Program-made: the position numbers and the translations under genes
Shown here: piece by piece, positions 35,521 through 45,234 of the stretch
Layout of the letters: each line of letters starts with the position of its first letter
Numbering within the stretch: the stretch's first letter is position 1
The notes under the pieces: model-generated
What the model was told of the DNA's origin: nothing
The model's input: the letters and a program-made list of their open reading frames with translations, nothing else
Databases searched by the model: none
Source: Bradyrhizobium manausense
GTDB taxonomy: Bacteria > Pseudomonadota > Alphaproteobacteria > Rhizobiales > Xanthobacteraceae
Direction: 5' to 3'
Assembly (NCBI RefSeq): GCF_018131105.1
Contig: NZ_JAFCJI010000001.1
Location: forward strand, 1 to 64,000
DNA: 64,000 nucleotides

Positions 35521-36627
35521 ATGTTCGTTCGGTCAGTTTTGTCCAGCTATTCCAGGCTATTGGCGGGTGTGTCGCTGGCGCTGATGGCGACCGCACTGGC
35601 TGGGTGCAATGATACCGTGGCACAAAAGGCCGAGCCGCCGCGGCCGGTCCTGGTCGCGACGGCCCACTATGATGCCGAGACCCCTGAGCGCAGCTTCGTC
35701 GGTACCGTCAGGCCTCGGATCGAGAGCGACCTTGGCTTTCGCGTGGCCGGCAAGGTCGCCAAGCGCCTCGTGGAAGTCGGCCAGACTGTCGAAGTCGGCC
35801 AGGCGCTCGCGACCCTTGATGAGGTCGATCTAAAACTCCAGGCCGAGCAGGCCGTTGCCGAGCAGACCGCAGCAACCGGGGTGCTGGCCCAGGCTGCTGC
35901 TGCCGAGCAGCGGACCAAGGATCTGAAGGCCAAGGGCTGGACTACCGATGCCCAGATGGATTCGAGCCGCGCAGCCGCCGACGAGGCGCGGGCGCGCCTG
36001 GACCGGGCCGAGCGCTCGGTCGAGCTGACCAAGAATTCCCTTTCCTACGCGACGCTCAACGCCGACGCCCGTGGCGTCGTCACCGCAACGCTGATCGAGC
36101 CCGGCCAGGTGGTCGCCGCGGGCCAGGCTTCGATCCGTGTCGCCCGCTTTGCCGAAAAGGAAGCGGTCGTCGCGATCCCTGAGACGCTGGTTGGGCGTGC
36201 CAAGTCGGGCGCCGCCAGCGTCACTCTTTGGTCGGAGCCGGGAAAGAAATACGCCGCGAAGCTGCGCGAGATCGCGCCCACCGCCGATCCGTCCACCCGC
36301 ACCTATCTCGCAAAATTCTCGCTGCCCGAGGCCGATGACAAGGTCGAACTCGGCATGACCGCGACGCTGACGCTGTCGGACGCCGCCACCGAACGCGTCG
36401 CGCGGCTGCCGCTGTCGGCGCTGTTCAACGAAGGCGGCAAGCCGTCCTTCTACGTCGTCGACGACAATGGTGGGGTCACGCTGAAGCCGGTCGCCGTGAA
36501 GTCCTACGACAGCAACGACGTCGTCATCACCAGTGGTGTCGACGAGGGCGCCAAGATCGTCGCCCTCGGCGTTCAGAAGCTCGATCCCGGCCAGAGGGTT
36601 CGGGTGGTGTCGTCACTGTCCTTCTAA
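35521..36627 (+). CDS. RND efflux periplasmic adaptor, lipoprotein
   Basis: A 368-residue membrane-fusion protein. Lipoprotein signal with lipobox LAGC (C29). Then HlyD-type layout: barrel and lipoyl half-motifs (FRVAGKVAKRLVEVGQTVEVGQALATLDEVDL), coiled-coil hairpin (about 95-165, LKAEQAVAEQ-type), second lipoyl half (LNADARGVVTATLIEPGQVVAAGQ) and beta-barrel. It links the inner-membrane pump to an outer-membrane channel, whose gene is not in the window. 178 bases separate it from the pump. Confidence 0.9.
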   Translation: MFVRSVLSSYSRLLAGVSLALMATALAGCNDTVAQKAEPPRPVLVATAHYDAETPERSFVGTVRPRIESDLGFRVAGKVAKRLVEVGQTVEVGQALATLDEVDLKLQAEQAVAEQTAATGVLAQAAAAEQRTKDLKAKGWTTDAQMDSSRAAADEARARLDRAERSVELTKNSLSYATLNADARGVVTATLIEPGQVVAAGQASIRVARFAEKEAVVAIPETLVGRAKSGAASVTLWSEPGKKYAAKLREIAPTADPSTRTYLAKFSLPEADDKVELGMTATLTLSDAATERVARLPLSALFNEGGKPSFYVVDDNGGVTLKPVAVKSYDSNDVVITSGVDEGAKIVALGVQKLDPGQRVRVVSSLSF

Positions 36628-36691
36628 GTGCTTTTACGAGTTCGTCGTGTGAGGTGAGTTTCGGCCCAAGCGCAAATGCAAGGGCTGAAGC

Positions 36692-36737
36692 GGCGAAGCG
36701 ATCCAGAACCTGCCCAGCCCCCTGGATTGCTTCGCTG
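36692..36737. repeat. GCGAAGC-ATCCAG inverted repeat between adaptor and pump genes
   Basis: GCGAAGCGATCCAG and CTGGATTGCTTCGC form an imperfect inverted repeat of the same type as 40661-40740 and 59202-59284. It lies inside the RND operon and could attenuate the pump relative to the adaptor. Confidence 0.55.
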
Positions 36738-36805
36738 CCTCGCGCCGACGGTTGAACAGAGCGGCTGTCGTTTTTGGCAATTGGATCGACTTTCCGGAGA
36801 GAGCG

Positions 36806-39800
36806 ATGAAGCGCTTCAACCTTTCGGCCTGGGCCGTCAGCCATCCGACGCTGGTCTTGTTCCTGATGCTGGTGCTCGGCGTTGCCGGCTTCTTCTCCTA
36901 TGAGAAGCTCGGCCGCGCCGAAGATCCGTTCTTCACCGTGAAGGTGGTCAACGTCTCAGTGCTGTGGCCGGGGGCGACCTCGCAGGAGATGCAGGCGCAA
37001 GTCGCCGATCCCATCGAGAAGAAGATTCAGGAACTGCCCTATTTCGAGAAGGTGCAGACCTATTCCAAGCCCGGCTTCACCGCACTTCAGGTGACCTTCC
37101 GCGATTCGACGCCGCCGAAGGACGTGCCCTATCTCTTTTATCTCCTGCGCAAGAAACTCGCCGATGTGCAGGGCCAGTTGCCTGCCGGCATCCTCGGTCC
37201 GGTCGTCAATGACGAGTTCTCCGACGTCGACTCCATCCTCTACATGATGACCGGCGACGGCGCCGACTACGCTCAGCTCAAGAAGGTCTCGGAAGGCTTC
37301 CGCCAACGCCTGCTCAAGGTGCCTGGTGTGACCAAGGTCGATGTCTACGGCAATCAGGACGAACGCATCTTCGTCGAATTCTCGCATGCCAAGCTCGCGA
37401 CGCTCGGCATCACGCCGCAGGCGCTGTTCGATTCGCTCGCCAAGCAGAACAACGTGACACCGGCCGGCACGGTCGAAACCTCGGCGCAGCGGGTGCCGCT
37501 GCGCGTCACCGGCGCGCTCGACGGCGTCAAGGCCGTGGCCGAGACCCCGGTCGAGAGCAATGGCCGCGTGTTCCGCCTCGGCGACATCGCAACCGTCACG
37601 CACGGCTATGTTGATCCGCCGAGCTTCGTCGTCCGCCAGGAAGGCAAGGCCGCGATCGGCATCGGTGTCGTCACCGCCAAGGGCGCCAACATCCTGGAGC
37701 TCGGCAAGGAGGTCGAGAAGGCGACCGCTGAATTCATGAAGGCGGTGCCGCAGGGCATCGACGTCTCGATGATCGCCGATCAGCCCAAGGTGGTCGAGCA
37801 CGCCGTCAGCGAATTCGTGCACTCCTTCATGGAGGCGCTGGTCATCGTGTTGTTCGTGTCGTTCCTCGCGCTCGGCTGGCGCACCGGCATCGTGGTCGCG
37901 ATGTCCGTCCCGCTCGTGCTCGGCATCGTCTTCATCGTGATGAACGTGATGTCGCTCGACCTGCACCGCATCACCCTCGGTGCGCTGATCATCGCGCTCG
38001 GCCTCCTGGTGGATGACGCCATCATCGCGGTCGAGATGATGGTCGTGAAGATGGAGCAGGGCTGGGATCGCATGCGCGCCGCCTCCTTTGCCTGGGAATC
38101 AACTGCGTTTCCGATGCTCACGGGAACGCTGGTCACGGCCGCTGGCTTCCTCCCCATCGGCTTTGCCAATTCCGCGGTCGGCGAATATGCCGGCAGCATC
38201 TTCTGGATCGTGGCGATCGCGCTGGTCGCCTCCTGGTTCGTGGCGGTGATTTTCACGCCCTATATCGGCGTCAAGCTGCTGCCGGAGATGAAGGCGCACC
38301 ACAATCACGATCCGCACGCGGTCTACGAGACCCGCATGTACCGCGGCCTGCGCGCCATCGTGCAATGGTGCGTCGATCATCGCATCACGGTGGTGGTTGC
38401 GACCGTCGGCGTCTTCGTGGCCTCGATCGTCGGCTTCGGCCACGTCCAGCAGCAGTTCTTCCCGCTCTCCGAGCGGCCCGAGCTGTTCTTCCAGTTGCGC
38501 CTGCCTGAGGGCACCGCCTTCAACGTGACCGAGAAGGCCGTGAAGAAGGCCGAGACGCTGCTCAAGGACGACAAGGACATCGAGACCTATACGTCCTATG
38601 TCGGCCAGGGGTCGCCGCGTTTCTGGCTTGGCCTCAATCCCCAGCTTCCGAACGAGGCGTTTGCCGAGATCGTCATCGTCGCCAAGGGTGTCGAGGCGCG
38701 CGAGCGCATCAAGGCCAAGATCGAGAATGCGGCGGCGGACGGCATGCTGAGCGAGGCGCGCGTCCGCGTCGACCGCTTCAATTTCGGTCCGCCGGTCGGC
38801 TTCCCCGTGCAGTTCCGCGTGATCGGCCCCGACGCCAACAAGGTGCGCGAGATCGCCTACCAGGTTCGCGACGTCATGCGGCAGAACAAGAACGTCAAGG
38901 ACGTTCAGCTCGACTGGAACGAACAGTCGCCTTACCTCAAGCTCGTCGTCGACCAGGATCGCGCCCGTGCCATGGGCCTGACCCCGCAGGACGTGTCGCA
39001 GGCGCTGTCGATGCTGATCTCGGGTTCACAGGTCACGACCGTGCGTGACGGCATCGAGAAGGTCGGCGTGGTTGCTCGTGCCATTCCCTCTGAGCGTCTC
39101 GACCTCGGCGGGGTCGGCGATCTCACCATCACCACGCGCAACGGTGTCGCCGTGCCGCTGCGGCAGATCGCCAAGATCGAGTATTCCCATGAGGAGCCGA
39201 TCCTGTGGCGGCGTAATCGCGACATGGCGATCACCGTGCGCTCCGACGTGATCGACGGTGTGCAGGCGCCTGATGTCACCGGCCAGATCGCGCCGAAGCT
39301 CCAGCAGATCAAGGATTATCTCGAACCGGCCTACCGCATCGAGGCGGGTGGCGCGTTCGAGGAATCGGCCAAGGGCAATGCCTCGATCTTCGTTCTCTTC
39401 CCGGTGATGGTCATGGTGATGCTGACGCTGCTGATGATCCAGCTGCAGAGCTTCTCGCGGCTGCTGCTGGTGTTCCTGACCGCGCCGCTCGGCATTGTCG
39501 GCGCCTCCTTGGGCCTCAACGTCGCCAACGCCCCGTTCGGCTTCGTGGCGCTGCTCGGCCTGATCGCGCTCGCCGGCATGATCATGCGCAACACGGTCAT
39601 CCTGGTCGACCAGATCGAGACCGACGTCTCGCACGGCCTGACCCGGCGCGAGGCGATCGTGGAGGCGACCGTCCGCCGCGCCCGTCCGGTGGTGCTGACG
39701 GCGCTCGCCGCCATCCTCGCCATGATCCCGCTGTCGCGCTCGGCCTTCTGGGGCCCGATGGCGATCACCATCATGGGCGGCCTGTTCGTCGCGACCTTCC

Positions 39801-39943
39801 TGACGCTGCTCTACCTGCCGGGCCTCTATGCCCTGTGGTTCAGGAAAAGCCTCGACGAAGCCGGTACGCCGGAACAGCCTGCCGCGCCGCAGCATGGGAG
39901 CGATGACCAGCACGCAATTCCGCTTGCTGAAGCGGCTGAATAA
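36806..39943 (+). CDS. RND efflux pump, inner-membrane permease
   Basis: A 1045-residue AcrB/MexF-fold pump with 12 helices and two large periplasmic loops. The proton-relay pair in helix 4 is D403-D404 in GLLVDDAIIAVEMM, and a large loop follows helix 1. Conserved RND blocks include FVSFLALGWRTGIVVAMSVP and LGLIALAGMIMRNTVILVDQIE. It belongs to the heavier, acriflavine-type multidrug group by general pattern; substrates unknown. ATG 36806 follows GGAGAGAGCG. Upstream adaptor is on the same strand; a TetR gene starts 33 bases downstream. Confidence 0.9.
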   Translation: MKRFNLSAWAVSHPTLVLFLMLVLGVAGFFSYEKLGRAEDPFFTVKVVNVSVLWPGATSQEMQAQVADPIEKKIQELPYFEKVQTYSKPGFTALQVTFRDSTPPKDVPYLFYLLRKKLADVQGQLPAGILGPVVNDEFSDVDSILYMMTGDGADYAQLKKVSEGFRQRLLKVPGVTKVDVYGNQDERIFVEFSHAKLATLGITPQALFDSLAKQNNVTPAGTVETSAQRVPLRVTGALDGVKAVAETPVESNGRVFRLGDIATVTHGYVDPPSFVVRQEGKAAIGIGVVTAKGANILELGKEVEKATAEFMKAVPQGIDVSMIADQPKVVEHAVSEFVHSFMEALVIVLFVSFLALGWRTGIVVAMSVPLVLGIVFIVMNVMSLDLHRITLGALIIALGLLVDDAIIAVEMMVVKMEQGWDRMRAASFAWESTAFPMLTGTLVTAAGFLPIGFANSAVGEYAGSIFWIVAIALVASWFVAVIFTPYIGVKLLPEMKAHHNHDPHAVYETRMYRGLRAIVQWCVDHRITVVVATVGVFVASIVGFGHVQQQFFPLSERPELFFQLRLPEGTAFNVTEKAVKKAETLLKDDKDIETYTSYVGQGSPRFWLGLNPQLPNEAFAEIVIVAKGVEARERIKAKIENAAADGMLSEARVRVDRFNFGPPVGFPVQFRVIGPDANKVREIAYQVRDVMRQNKNVKDVQLDWNEQSPYLKLVVDQDRARAMGLTPQDVSQALSMLISGSQVTTVRDGIEKVGVVARAIPSERLDLGGVGDLTITTRNGVAVPLRQIAKIEYSHEEPILWRRNRDMAITVRSDVIDGVQAPDVTGQIAPKLQQIKDYLEPAYRIEAGGAFEESAKGNASIFVLFPVMVMVMLTLLMIQLQSFSRLLLVFLTAPLGIVGASLGLNVANAPFGFVALLGLIALAGMIMRNTVILVDQIETDVSHGLTRREAIVEATVRRARPVVLTALAAILAMIPLSRSAFWGPMAITIMGGLFVATFLTLLYLPGLYALWFRKSLDEAGTPEQPAAPQHGSDDQHAIPLAEAAE

Positions 39944-39976
39944 ATGAGAAGACTAACGATGGACGAGTCCTGACAC

Positions 39977-40576
39977 ATGACACTGGTTGCGGAACATATC
40001 GAAGGCGACACCCGGGATCGTATTCTCGAGGTGGCCGAGCGGCTGTTCCGCGTAATCGGCTACCAGAAGACCACGGTCGGAGACATCGCCAAAGAACTCC
40101 GGATGAGCCCCGCCAACGTCTATCGCTTCTTCGAATCGAAGAAGGCGATCCACCAGGCGGTGGCAAGAGGCCTGATGGGCGAGGTCGAGCTGGAAGCACA
40201 GCGGATCGTGGCCGCGCCCGGTCCAGTGCTGGAGCGCTTCCGCGAACTGCTCACCACCATCCATCGCATGAACACCGAGCGCTATGTCGGTGACTCCAAG
40301 CTGCATGAGATGGTCGAGATCGCGATGCAGGAGGACTGGGACGTCTGCGTCGCGCATATGGAGTGCATTGCCGGCGTCATCGGCCAGGTGATCGCGCAAG
40401 GCGCTGCCACCGGCGAGTTCGAGGCGCCGGACCTGCAACTGGCTTCGCTCTGTGCCTGCACCGCCATGATGCGGTTTTTCCACCCCCAGATGATTGCCCA
40501 GTGCGCCACCAAGCCGGGCCCGACCATCGACCAGATGATCGATTTCGTCATCGCCGGTCTGTCGCCGCGCCACTGA
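39977..40576 (+). CDS. TetR/AcrR family regulator of the RND operon
   Basis: A 199-residue regulator with N-terminal helix-turn-helix (DRILEVAERLFRVIGYQKTTVGDIAKELRMSPANVYRFFESKKAIHQAV, residues about 15-62) and a helical ligand domain containing cysteines (ASLCACTAMMRFF). Located 33 bases after the pump gene, it probably represses the operon and is induced by a pump substrate. No convincing operator dyad was found upstream of 35521. Confidence 0.86.
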   Translation: MTLVAEHIEGDTRDRILEVAERLFRVIGYQKTTVGDIAKELRMSPANVYRFFESKKAIHQAVARGLMGEVELEAQRIVAAPGPVLERFRELLTTIHRMNTERYVGDSKLHEMVEIAMQEDWDVCVAHMECIAGVIGQVIAQGAATGEFEAPDLQLASLCACTAMMRFFHPQMIAQCATKPGPTIDQMIDFVIAGLSPRH

Positions 40577-40660
40577 CGGGCCGCTGGATTTCCCCCTATA
40601 AGCAGGCCGACCGCCCCGGGCTGACCGGTTGGTGGCGGGCGAGGACGGATCAACAAATTC

Positions 40661-40740
40661 CGTCACTGCGAGCGTAGCGAAGCAACCCAGACCGTCTCCG
40701 CAGAGGGATTCTGGATTGCTTCGCTGCGTTCGCAATGACG
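40661..40740. repeat. CGTCATTGC/GCAATGACG palindromic repeat
   Basis: 80-base imperfect palindrome: CGTCACTGCGAGCG-type left arm with AGCGAAGCAACCCAGA, right arm TCTGGATTGCTTCGCTGCG and CGCAATGACG. A related copy is at 59202-59284 and a part copy at 36692. Its right end supplies an ATG (40735) in frame with the next gene, which is not the likely start. Confidence 0.7.
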
Positions 40741-40755
40741 AAAAGGAAGCAGCGC

Positions 40756-41379
40756 GTGACCGACAAAGACCTGTACTTCTACGAACCCTCCAAGGGCCAC
40801 GGCCTCAAGCACGATCCCTTCAACGCGATCATCGCACCGCGGCCGATCGGCTGGATCTCCTCGCGCGATGGCAAGGGCCACGTCAACCTCGCGCCCTACA
40901 GCTTCTTCAACGCATTCTGCTATGTGCCGCCGATCATCGGCTTCTCCTCCACCAACTGGAAGGACTCGGTCGAGAACATCCAGCAGACCGGCGAATTCGT
41001 CTGGAATCTCGCCACCATGGATCTCGCCAGGCACATGAACGCGACCGCCGCGCATGTTGCGCCCGAGGTCGACGAGTTCGAGATTGCGGGCCTCACTGCC
41101 GTGCCCGGCAAGCTCGTCAACGTGCCGCGCGTGGGCGAGAGCCCGGTCGCCTTCGAGTGCAAGGTCTCCGACATCGTCCGCCTCAAGGGCGCCGACGGCA
41201 AGGAGGCCGACGCCTGGCTGACGCTGGGCGAGGTCGTCGCCGTCCACATCGACAAGGCCATGATCAAGGACGGTGTCTACCAGACAGCGGCGGCCCGCCC
41301 GATCGTGCGTGCGGGGCGCCGCGGCGATTACTTTGAGATCAAGCCGGAAAACATGTTCGAGATGGTCCGGCCGGACTAG
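40756..41379 (+). CDS. flavin reductase-like FMN-binding protein
   Basis: A 207-residue flavin-reductase-domain protein (DIM6/NTAB-like): FNAIIAPRPIGWISSRDGKGHVNLAPYSFFNAFCYVPPIIGFSS and the following VENIQQTGEFVWNLAT bind FMN; C-terminal YFEIKPENMFEM. It may reduce flavin for a partner oxygenase or act alone. GTG 40756 (AAAAGGAAG upstream) is preferred to ATG 40735, which belongs to the repeat end. Confidence 0.85.
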   Translation: MTDKDLYFYEPSKGHGLKHDPFNAIIAPRPIGWISSRDGKGHVNLAPYSFFNAFCYVPPIIGFSSTNWKDSVENIQQTGEFVWNLATMDLARHMNATAAHVAPEVDEFEIAGLTAVPGKLVNVPRVGESPVAFECKVSDIVRLKGADGKEADAWLTLGEVVAVHIDKAMIKDGVYQTAAARPIVRAGRRGDYFEIKPENMFEMVRPD

Positions 41380-41396
41380 GCCGGGCCACGCCCAAG

Positions 41397-41504
41397 CCGT
41401 CATTCCGGGGCGCGCCGTCAGGCGCGAGCCCGGAATCCATTCATCCACCGGCGCTGCCCTGCGATGGATTCCGGGCTCACGCTTCGCGCGCCGCGGAATG
41501 ACGG
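41397..41504. repeat. CCGTCATTCCGGG palindromic repeat
   Basis: 108-base palindrome: CCGTCATTCCGGGGCGCGC ... GAGCCCGGAATCCAT and ATGGATTCCGGGCTC ... GCGCGCCGCGGAATGACGG. It fills most of the 302-base gap between the flavin reductase gene and fadE; the rest (41505-41681) is leader sequence without a gene. Same style as other Bradyrhizobium intergenic palindromes. Confidence 0.7.
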
Positions 41505-41681
41505 TAGGAGAGATTCAAGCCCATCCCCTCCCGGAACTGCCAGCACGCCCCGGCCGTTATGGTCCCTCGGGGGGCGGCCGCCCGGTCGCGTCAATTCGCA
41601 TCATTTTGCGCGAAGTGTTCACTCACCCCGGCCAGTTTCCGCTAAAATACCCGATATCAGCGCCGTTGCATGAGGTCCGCC

Positions 41682-43949
41682 ATGAGCTTCCGCCGCGACA
41701 CCCTGACAAAGCCGATCTTCTCCTGGGCGCGCGGCGTGCTGCCGTCGATGTCCGACACCGAGCGCGAGGCCATCGAGGCCGGTGACGTCTGGTGGGATGC
41801 CGATCTCTTCACCGGCAATCCCGACTGGTCGAAACTCTTGAAGACGCCGCAGGCAACGCTGACGGATGAGGAGCGGGCCTTTCTCAACGGTCCCGTCGAC
41901 GAGCTCTGTGCCATGCTCGACGAGTGGAAGATCCTTTGGGAATGGCGCGACCTGCCTCCGGATGTCTGGACCTTCATCAAGCGCGAAAAATTCTTCGGCA
42001 TGATCATCCCGAAGGAGTTTGGCGGTCTCGGCTTCTCGCCCTATGCGCATTCGGAAGTGGTTCGAAAGATCTCGACCCGCTCGATCGCGGCTGCCGTCAC
42101 CGTGATGGTGCCGAACTCGCTCGGGCCCGGCGAGTTGCTGATGCGCTTTGGCACCAGGGAGCAGCAGGAGCGCTGGCTGCCGCGGCTTGCCGACGGCGTC
42201 GACATTCCCTGCTTTGGCCTCACCAGCCCGGAGGCCGGCTCCGATGCCGCCTCGATGCTCGACACCGGCATCATCTGCAAGGGCGTTTTCGAAGGCCGCG
42301 AGGTCACAGGCCTCAGGCTCAACTGGCACAAGCGCTACATCACGCTCGGTCCCGTCGCGACCTTGCTGGGCGTCGCCTTCAAGGCCTACGACCCGGATCG
42401 TCTCGTTGGCGATCAGGAAGAGCTGGGCATCACCGCGGCGCTGATCCCGACCAATCTGCCCGGCGTCGAGATCGGCCACCGCCATCTGCCGTCGATGCAG
42501 GTCTTCCAGAACGGTCCGAACTGGGGCCGCGATGTCTTCGTTCCGCTGGACTATGTCATCGGCGGCAAGGAGCGCCTCGGCCAGGGCTGGAAGATGCTGG
42601 TGACGGCGCTGGCTGCCGGCCGCGGCATCTCGCTGCCGTCGCTCTCGGCCGCTGGTGCCGCATACGCCGCGCGCACCACCGGCGCATATGCCCGTATCCG
42701 GGAGCAGTTCGGCATCTCCATCTCCAAATTCGAAGGCGTCGAGGAGCCGCTCGCGCGCATCGTCGCGACCGCCTATCAGCTCGACGCGGCGCGGCGGTTG
42801 ACCTGCGCGGCGCTGAATGCCGGCGTGCATCCGGCCGTGATCTCCGGCATCATGAAGCTGCACGCGACCGAGCGGATGCGGACCGCGATCGACGACGCCA
42901 TGGACATTCATGGCGGCAAGGCCGTGATCGACGGACCGCAGAACTATCTCGGCAATCTGCACCGTGCAGTGCCTGTGGGTATCACGGTCGAAGGCGCCAA
43001 TATCCTCACCCGCAGCTTCATTGTGTTCGGGCAGGGCGCCATTCGCGCGCATCCCTATCTGCTTGACGAGATGACGGCCCTTGCAGACACTGACCGCGAG
43101 CGCGGCCTCACGGCCTTCGACAAGGTGTTCTGGAAGCACGTCGGCCACAGCGTCCAGACGCTGTTCCGCGCCTTCGGCCGGAGCTGGACCTTTGGCGCCT
43201 TCGCGCTTGCGCCAGATGCGGGCGACGCCACGCCGTTCTATCGCCAGCTGTCGCGCTATTCCGCGGCGTTCGCGCTTTGCGCCGACATGGCGCTGCTGAC
43301 GCTCGGCGGTGCGCTGAAGCGCAAGGAGATGCTGTCCGCGCGGTTCGGCGACATTCTGTCCGAACTCTATCTGCTCTCGGCCGCGCTCAAGCGCTGGCAG
43401 GACGAGGGCCGGCAGAAGGAGGACTTTGCCGCGCTTGAATGGTGCATGGCGAGCGGGTTCAAGACCATCGAGATCAGGCTCGCCGAAATTCTCACCAATC
43501 CGCCGAACCGTTTCGTCGCGCTGATCCTCAAGTTCGTGGTCCAGCCCTTCGGCGCCCGCGTGCTCGGCCCATCCGACCGCGTCGTGCATCAATGTGCGAG
43601 CCTTGTGCTGGAACCGTCGGCGGCACGCGAGCGCCTCACGCCGGATCTTGCCCATGTCGATGACGACAGCGGCTTCGCCCGGCTCGAGCGCGCGTTCAAG
43701 CTGGTTACGGCCACGGATGCCATCGCCAAGCGCATGCGCGCCGCGCATATCCGCGACTGGAAGGAGGCCGTCGCCAAGGGCGTGATCACGCAGGCCGAAG
43801 GCGAGCAGTTGGCGGTCGCACACGAAGCCGTCACAAAGGTGATCGAGGTCGACGATTTTGCGCCCGAGGCGCTGTCGCCGATTTACAAGAAATCCGACGA
43901 CGTGCATCAATTCTTCCAGGAACTCGGTGAACAGAGGGCGGCGAGCTGA
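41682..43949 (+). CDS. fadE: acyl-CoA dehydrogenase, FadE-type
   Basis: A 755-residue acyl-CoA dehydrogenase catalysing the first step of beta-oxidation. N-terminal extension and central FAD-binding part: GMIIPKEFGGLGFSPYAHSEVV, TVMVPNSLGPGELLMRFGTREQQERWLPRLA, CFGLTSPEAGSDAASM; then VFVPLDYVIGG, GRGISLPSLSAAGAAYAARTTGAYARIREQFG, and DIHGGKAVIDGPQNYLG. Length is near E. coli FadE (814). The ATG 41682 (GAGG upstream) is chosen over 41670. It overlaps the thiolase gene by one base (TGATG), so the two are translationally coupled. Confidence 0.9.
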   Translation: MSFRRDTLTKPIFSWARGVLPSMSDTEREAIEAGDVWWDADLFTGNPDWSKLLKTPQATLTDEERAFLNGPVDELCAMLDEWKILWEWRDLPPDVWTFIKREKFFGMIIPKEFGGLGFSPYAHSEVVRKISTRSIAAAVTVMVPNSLGPGELLMRFGTREQQERWLPRLADGVDIPCFGLTSPEAGSDAASMLDTGIICKGVFEGREVTGLRLNWHKRYITLGPVATLLGVAFKAYDPDRLVGDQEELGITAALIPTNLPGVEIGHRHLPSMQVFQNGPNWGRDVFVPLDYVIGGKERLGQGWKMLVTALAAGRGISLPSLSAAGAAYAARTTGAYARIREQFGISISKFEGVEEPLARIVATAYQLDAARRLTCAALNAGVHPAVISGIMKLHATERMRTAIDDAMDIHGGKAVIDGPQNYLGNLHRAVPVGITVEGANILTRSFIVFGQGAIRAHPYLLDEMTALADTDRERGLTAFDKVFWKHVGHSVQTLFRAFGRSWTFGAFALAPDAGDATPFYRQLSRYSAAFALCADMALLTLGGALKRKEMLSARFGDILSELYLLSAALKRWQDEGRQKEDFAALEWCMASGFKTIEIRLAEILTNPPNRFVALILKFVVQPFGARVLGPSDRVVHQCASLVLEPSAARERLTPDLAHVDDDSGFARLERAFKLVTATDAIAKRMRAAHIRDWKEAVAKGVITQAEGEQLAVAHEAVTKVIEVDDFAPEALSPIYKKSDDVHQFFQELGEQRAAS

Positions 43950-45232
43950 TGGCACGACCGGTTTTCATCGTTGACGGCAGCCGGACGCCGTTTCTGAAGG
44001 CCCGTTCCGGGCCGGGCCCGTTCACGCCAGTCGATCTCGCCGTGCAGTGCGGACGGCCGCTGCTGGCGCGCCAGCCGTTTTCGCCTGATGATTTCGATCA
44101 GGTCATCCTCGGCTGCGTCAATGTGATCGCGGACGAGATGAATCCGGCCCGCGTCGCCGCGCTGCGGCTCGGCATGGGCGAGGACATGGTCGCCTTCACG
44201 GTGCAGATCAATTGCGGCTCCGGCATGCAGTCAATCGACACCGCCTATCGCTACATCCGGGAGGGCCATGCTGACATGATCCTCGCCGGCGGCACCGAGG
44301 CGCTCAGCCACGCGCCGCTGGTCTGGCCGAATTCCGGCGTGCGCTGGTTCGCCGGCCTTGCCACCGCCAAGGGCGTGGCCGCGAAGATGGCCGCCGCGTT
44401 CAAGCTGCGCCCGCGCTATCTCAAGCCGATCATCGGGCTGGAGCGTGGGCTGACCGATCCTATCACTGAACTCAACATGGGGCAGACCGCCGAGGTCGTC
44501 GGCCATCTCTTCGGCATCACGCGCGCGCAGTCCGATGCTTATGCCGCCGAGAGCCATCGCCGGCTCGCGCATGCGCAGGCCGAGGGCTTTCTGAAGGGCG
44601 AGGTCGAGACCACATTCTCCCGAGACGGCAAATTCTTCGACCATGACGACGGCGTCCGCCCGGACTCCACGGCCGAGACGCTGGCAAAGCTGAGGCCGGT
44701 GTTCGAGCGCCCCTGGGGCCAGGTCACCGCCGGCAATTCCTCGCAGATCACCGACGGCGCCTCCTGGGTGATCCTCGCCTCCGACGCCGCCGTGGCAAAG
44801 CACAAGCTGACACCGAAAGCCGCGATCGTCGACAGCAACTGGGCCGCGCTTGATCCCAGCATCATGGGGCTCGGCCCGGTGATGTCGGCGACGCCGCTCC
44901 TGACACGCAACAACCTGACCCTGCAGGACGTCGAGACCTGGGAGCTCAACGAAGCTTTTGCGACGCAGGTGCTCGGCTGCCTCGCTGCCTGGAACGACGA
45001 CAAATTCTGTCGCGAGATCCTGCGGCTCGACGGCACGGCGGGCGAGATCGATCGCGAAAAACTCAACGTCGACGGCGGCGCGATCTCGCTCGGCCATCCC
45101 GTCGGCACCTCCGGCAACCGCATCGTGCTGCACCTCGTCAACGCGATGAAGCGACTTGGTACGCGGCGCGGGATTGCCACCGAATGCATTGGTGGCGGGC
45201 TCGGCGGCGCCATGCTGATCGAGGCGGTGTGA
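43949..45232 (+). CDS. fadI: acetyl-CoA acyltransferase (thiolase)
   Basis: A 427-residue thiolase for the last step of beta-oxidation. Catalytic residues: nucleophile C89 in VQINCGSGMQS, H383 in LGHPVGTSGNR and C413 in ECIGGGLGGAM. Other marks: RTPFLKA at the N-terminus and NEAFATQ. The length and neighbours fit the FadI/fatty acid oxidation thiolase rather than the short biosynthetic thiolase. Position between fadE and fadJ-type genes confirms the pathway. It ends two bases before fadJ. Confidence 0.9.
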   Translation: MARPVFIVDGSRTPFLKARSGPGPFTPVDLAVQCGRPLLARQPFSPDDFDQVILGCVNVIADEMNPARVAALRLGMGEDMVAFTVQINCGSGMQSIDTAYRYIREGHADMILAGGTEALSHAPLVWPNSGVRWFAGLATAKGVAAKMAAAFKLRPRYLKPIIGLERGLTDPITELNMGQTAEVVGHLFGITRAQSDAYAAESHRRLAHAQAEGFLKGEVETTFSRDGKFFDHDDGVRPDSTAETLAKLRPVFERPWGQVTAGNSSQITDGASWVILASDAAVAKHKLTPKAAIVDSNWAALDPSIMGLGPVMSATPLLTRNNLTLQDVETWELNEAFATQVLGCLAAWNDDKFCREILRLDGTAGEIDREKLNVDGGAISLGHPVGTSGNRIVLHLVNAMKRLGTRRGIATECIGGGLGGAMLIEAV

Positions 45233-45234
45233 CC

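Noticed and set aside
40735..40755. ATG 40735 as start of the flavin reductase gene
   Set aside because: The ATG belongs to the end of a dispersed repeat and lacks a ribosome site; GTG 40756 has AGGA upstream and begins the conserved domain.
41619..43955. 778-codon open frame antisense to fadE
   Set aside because: No recognisable motifs; composition mirrors the FadE codons on the other strand.
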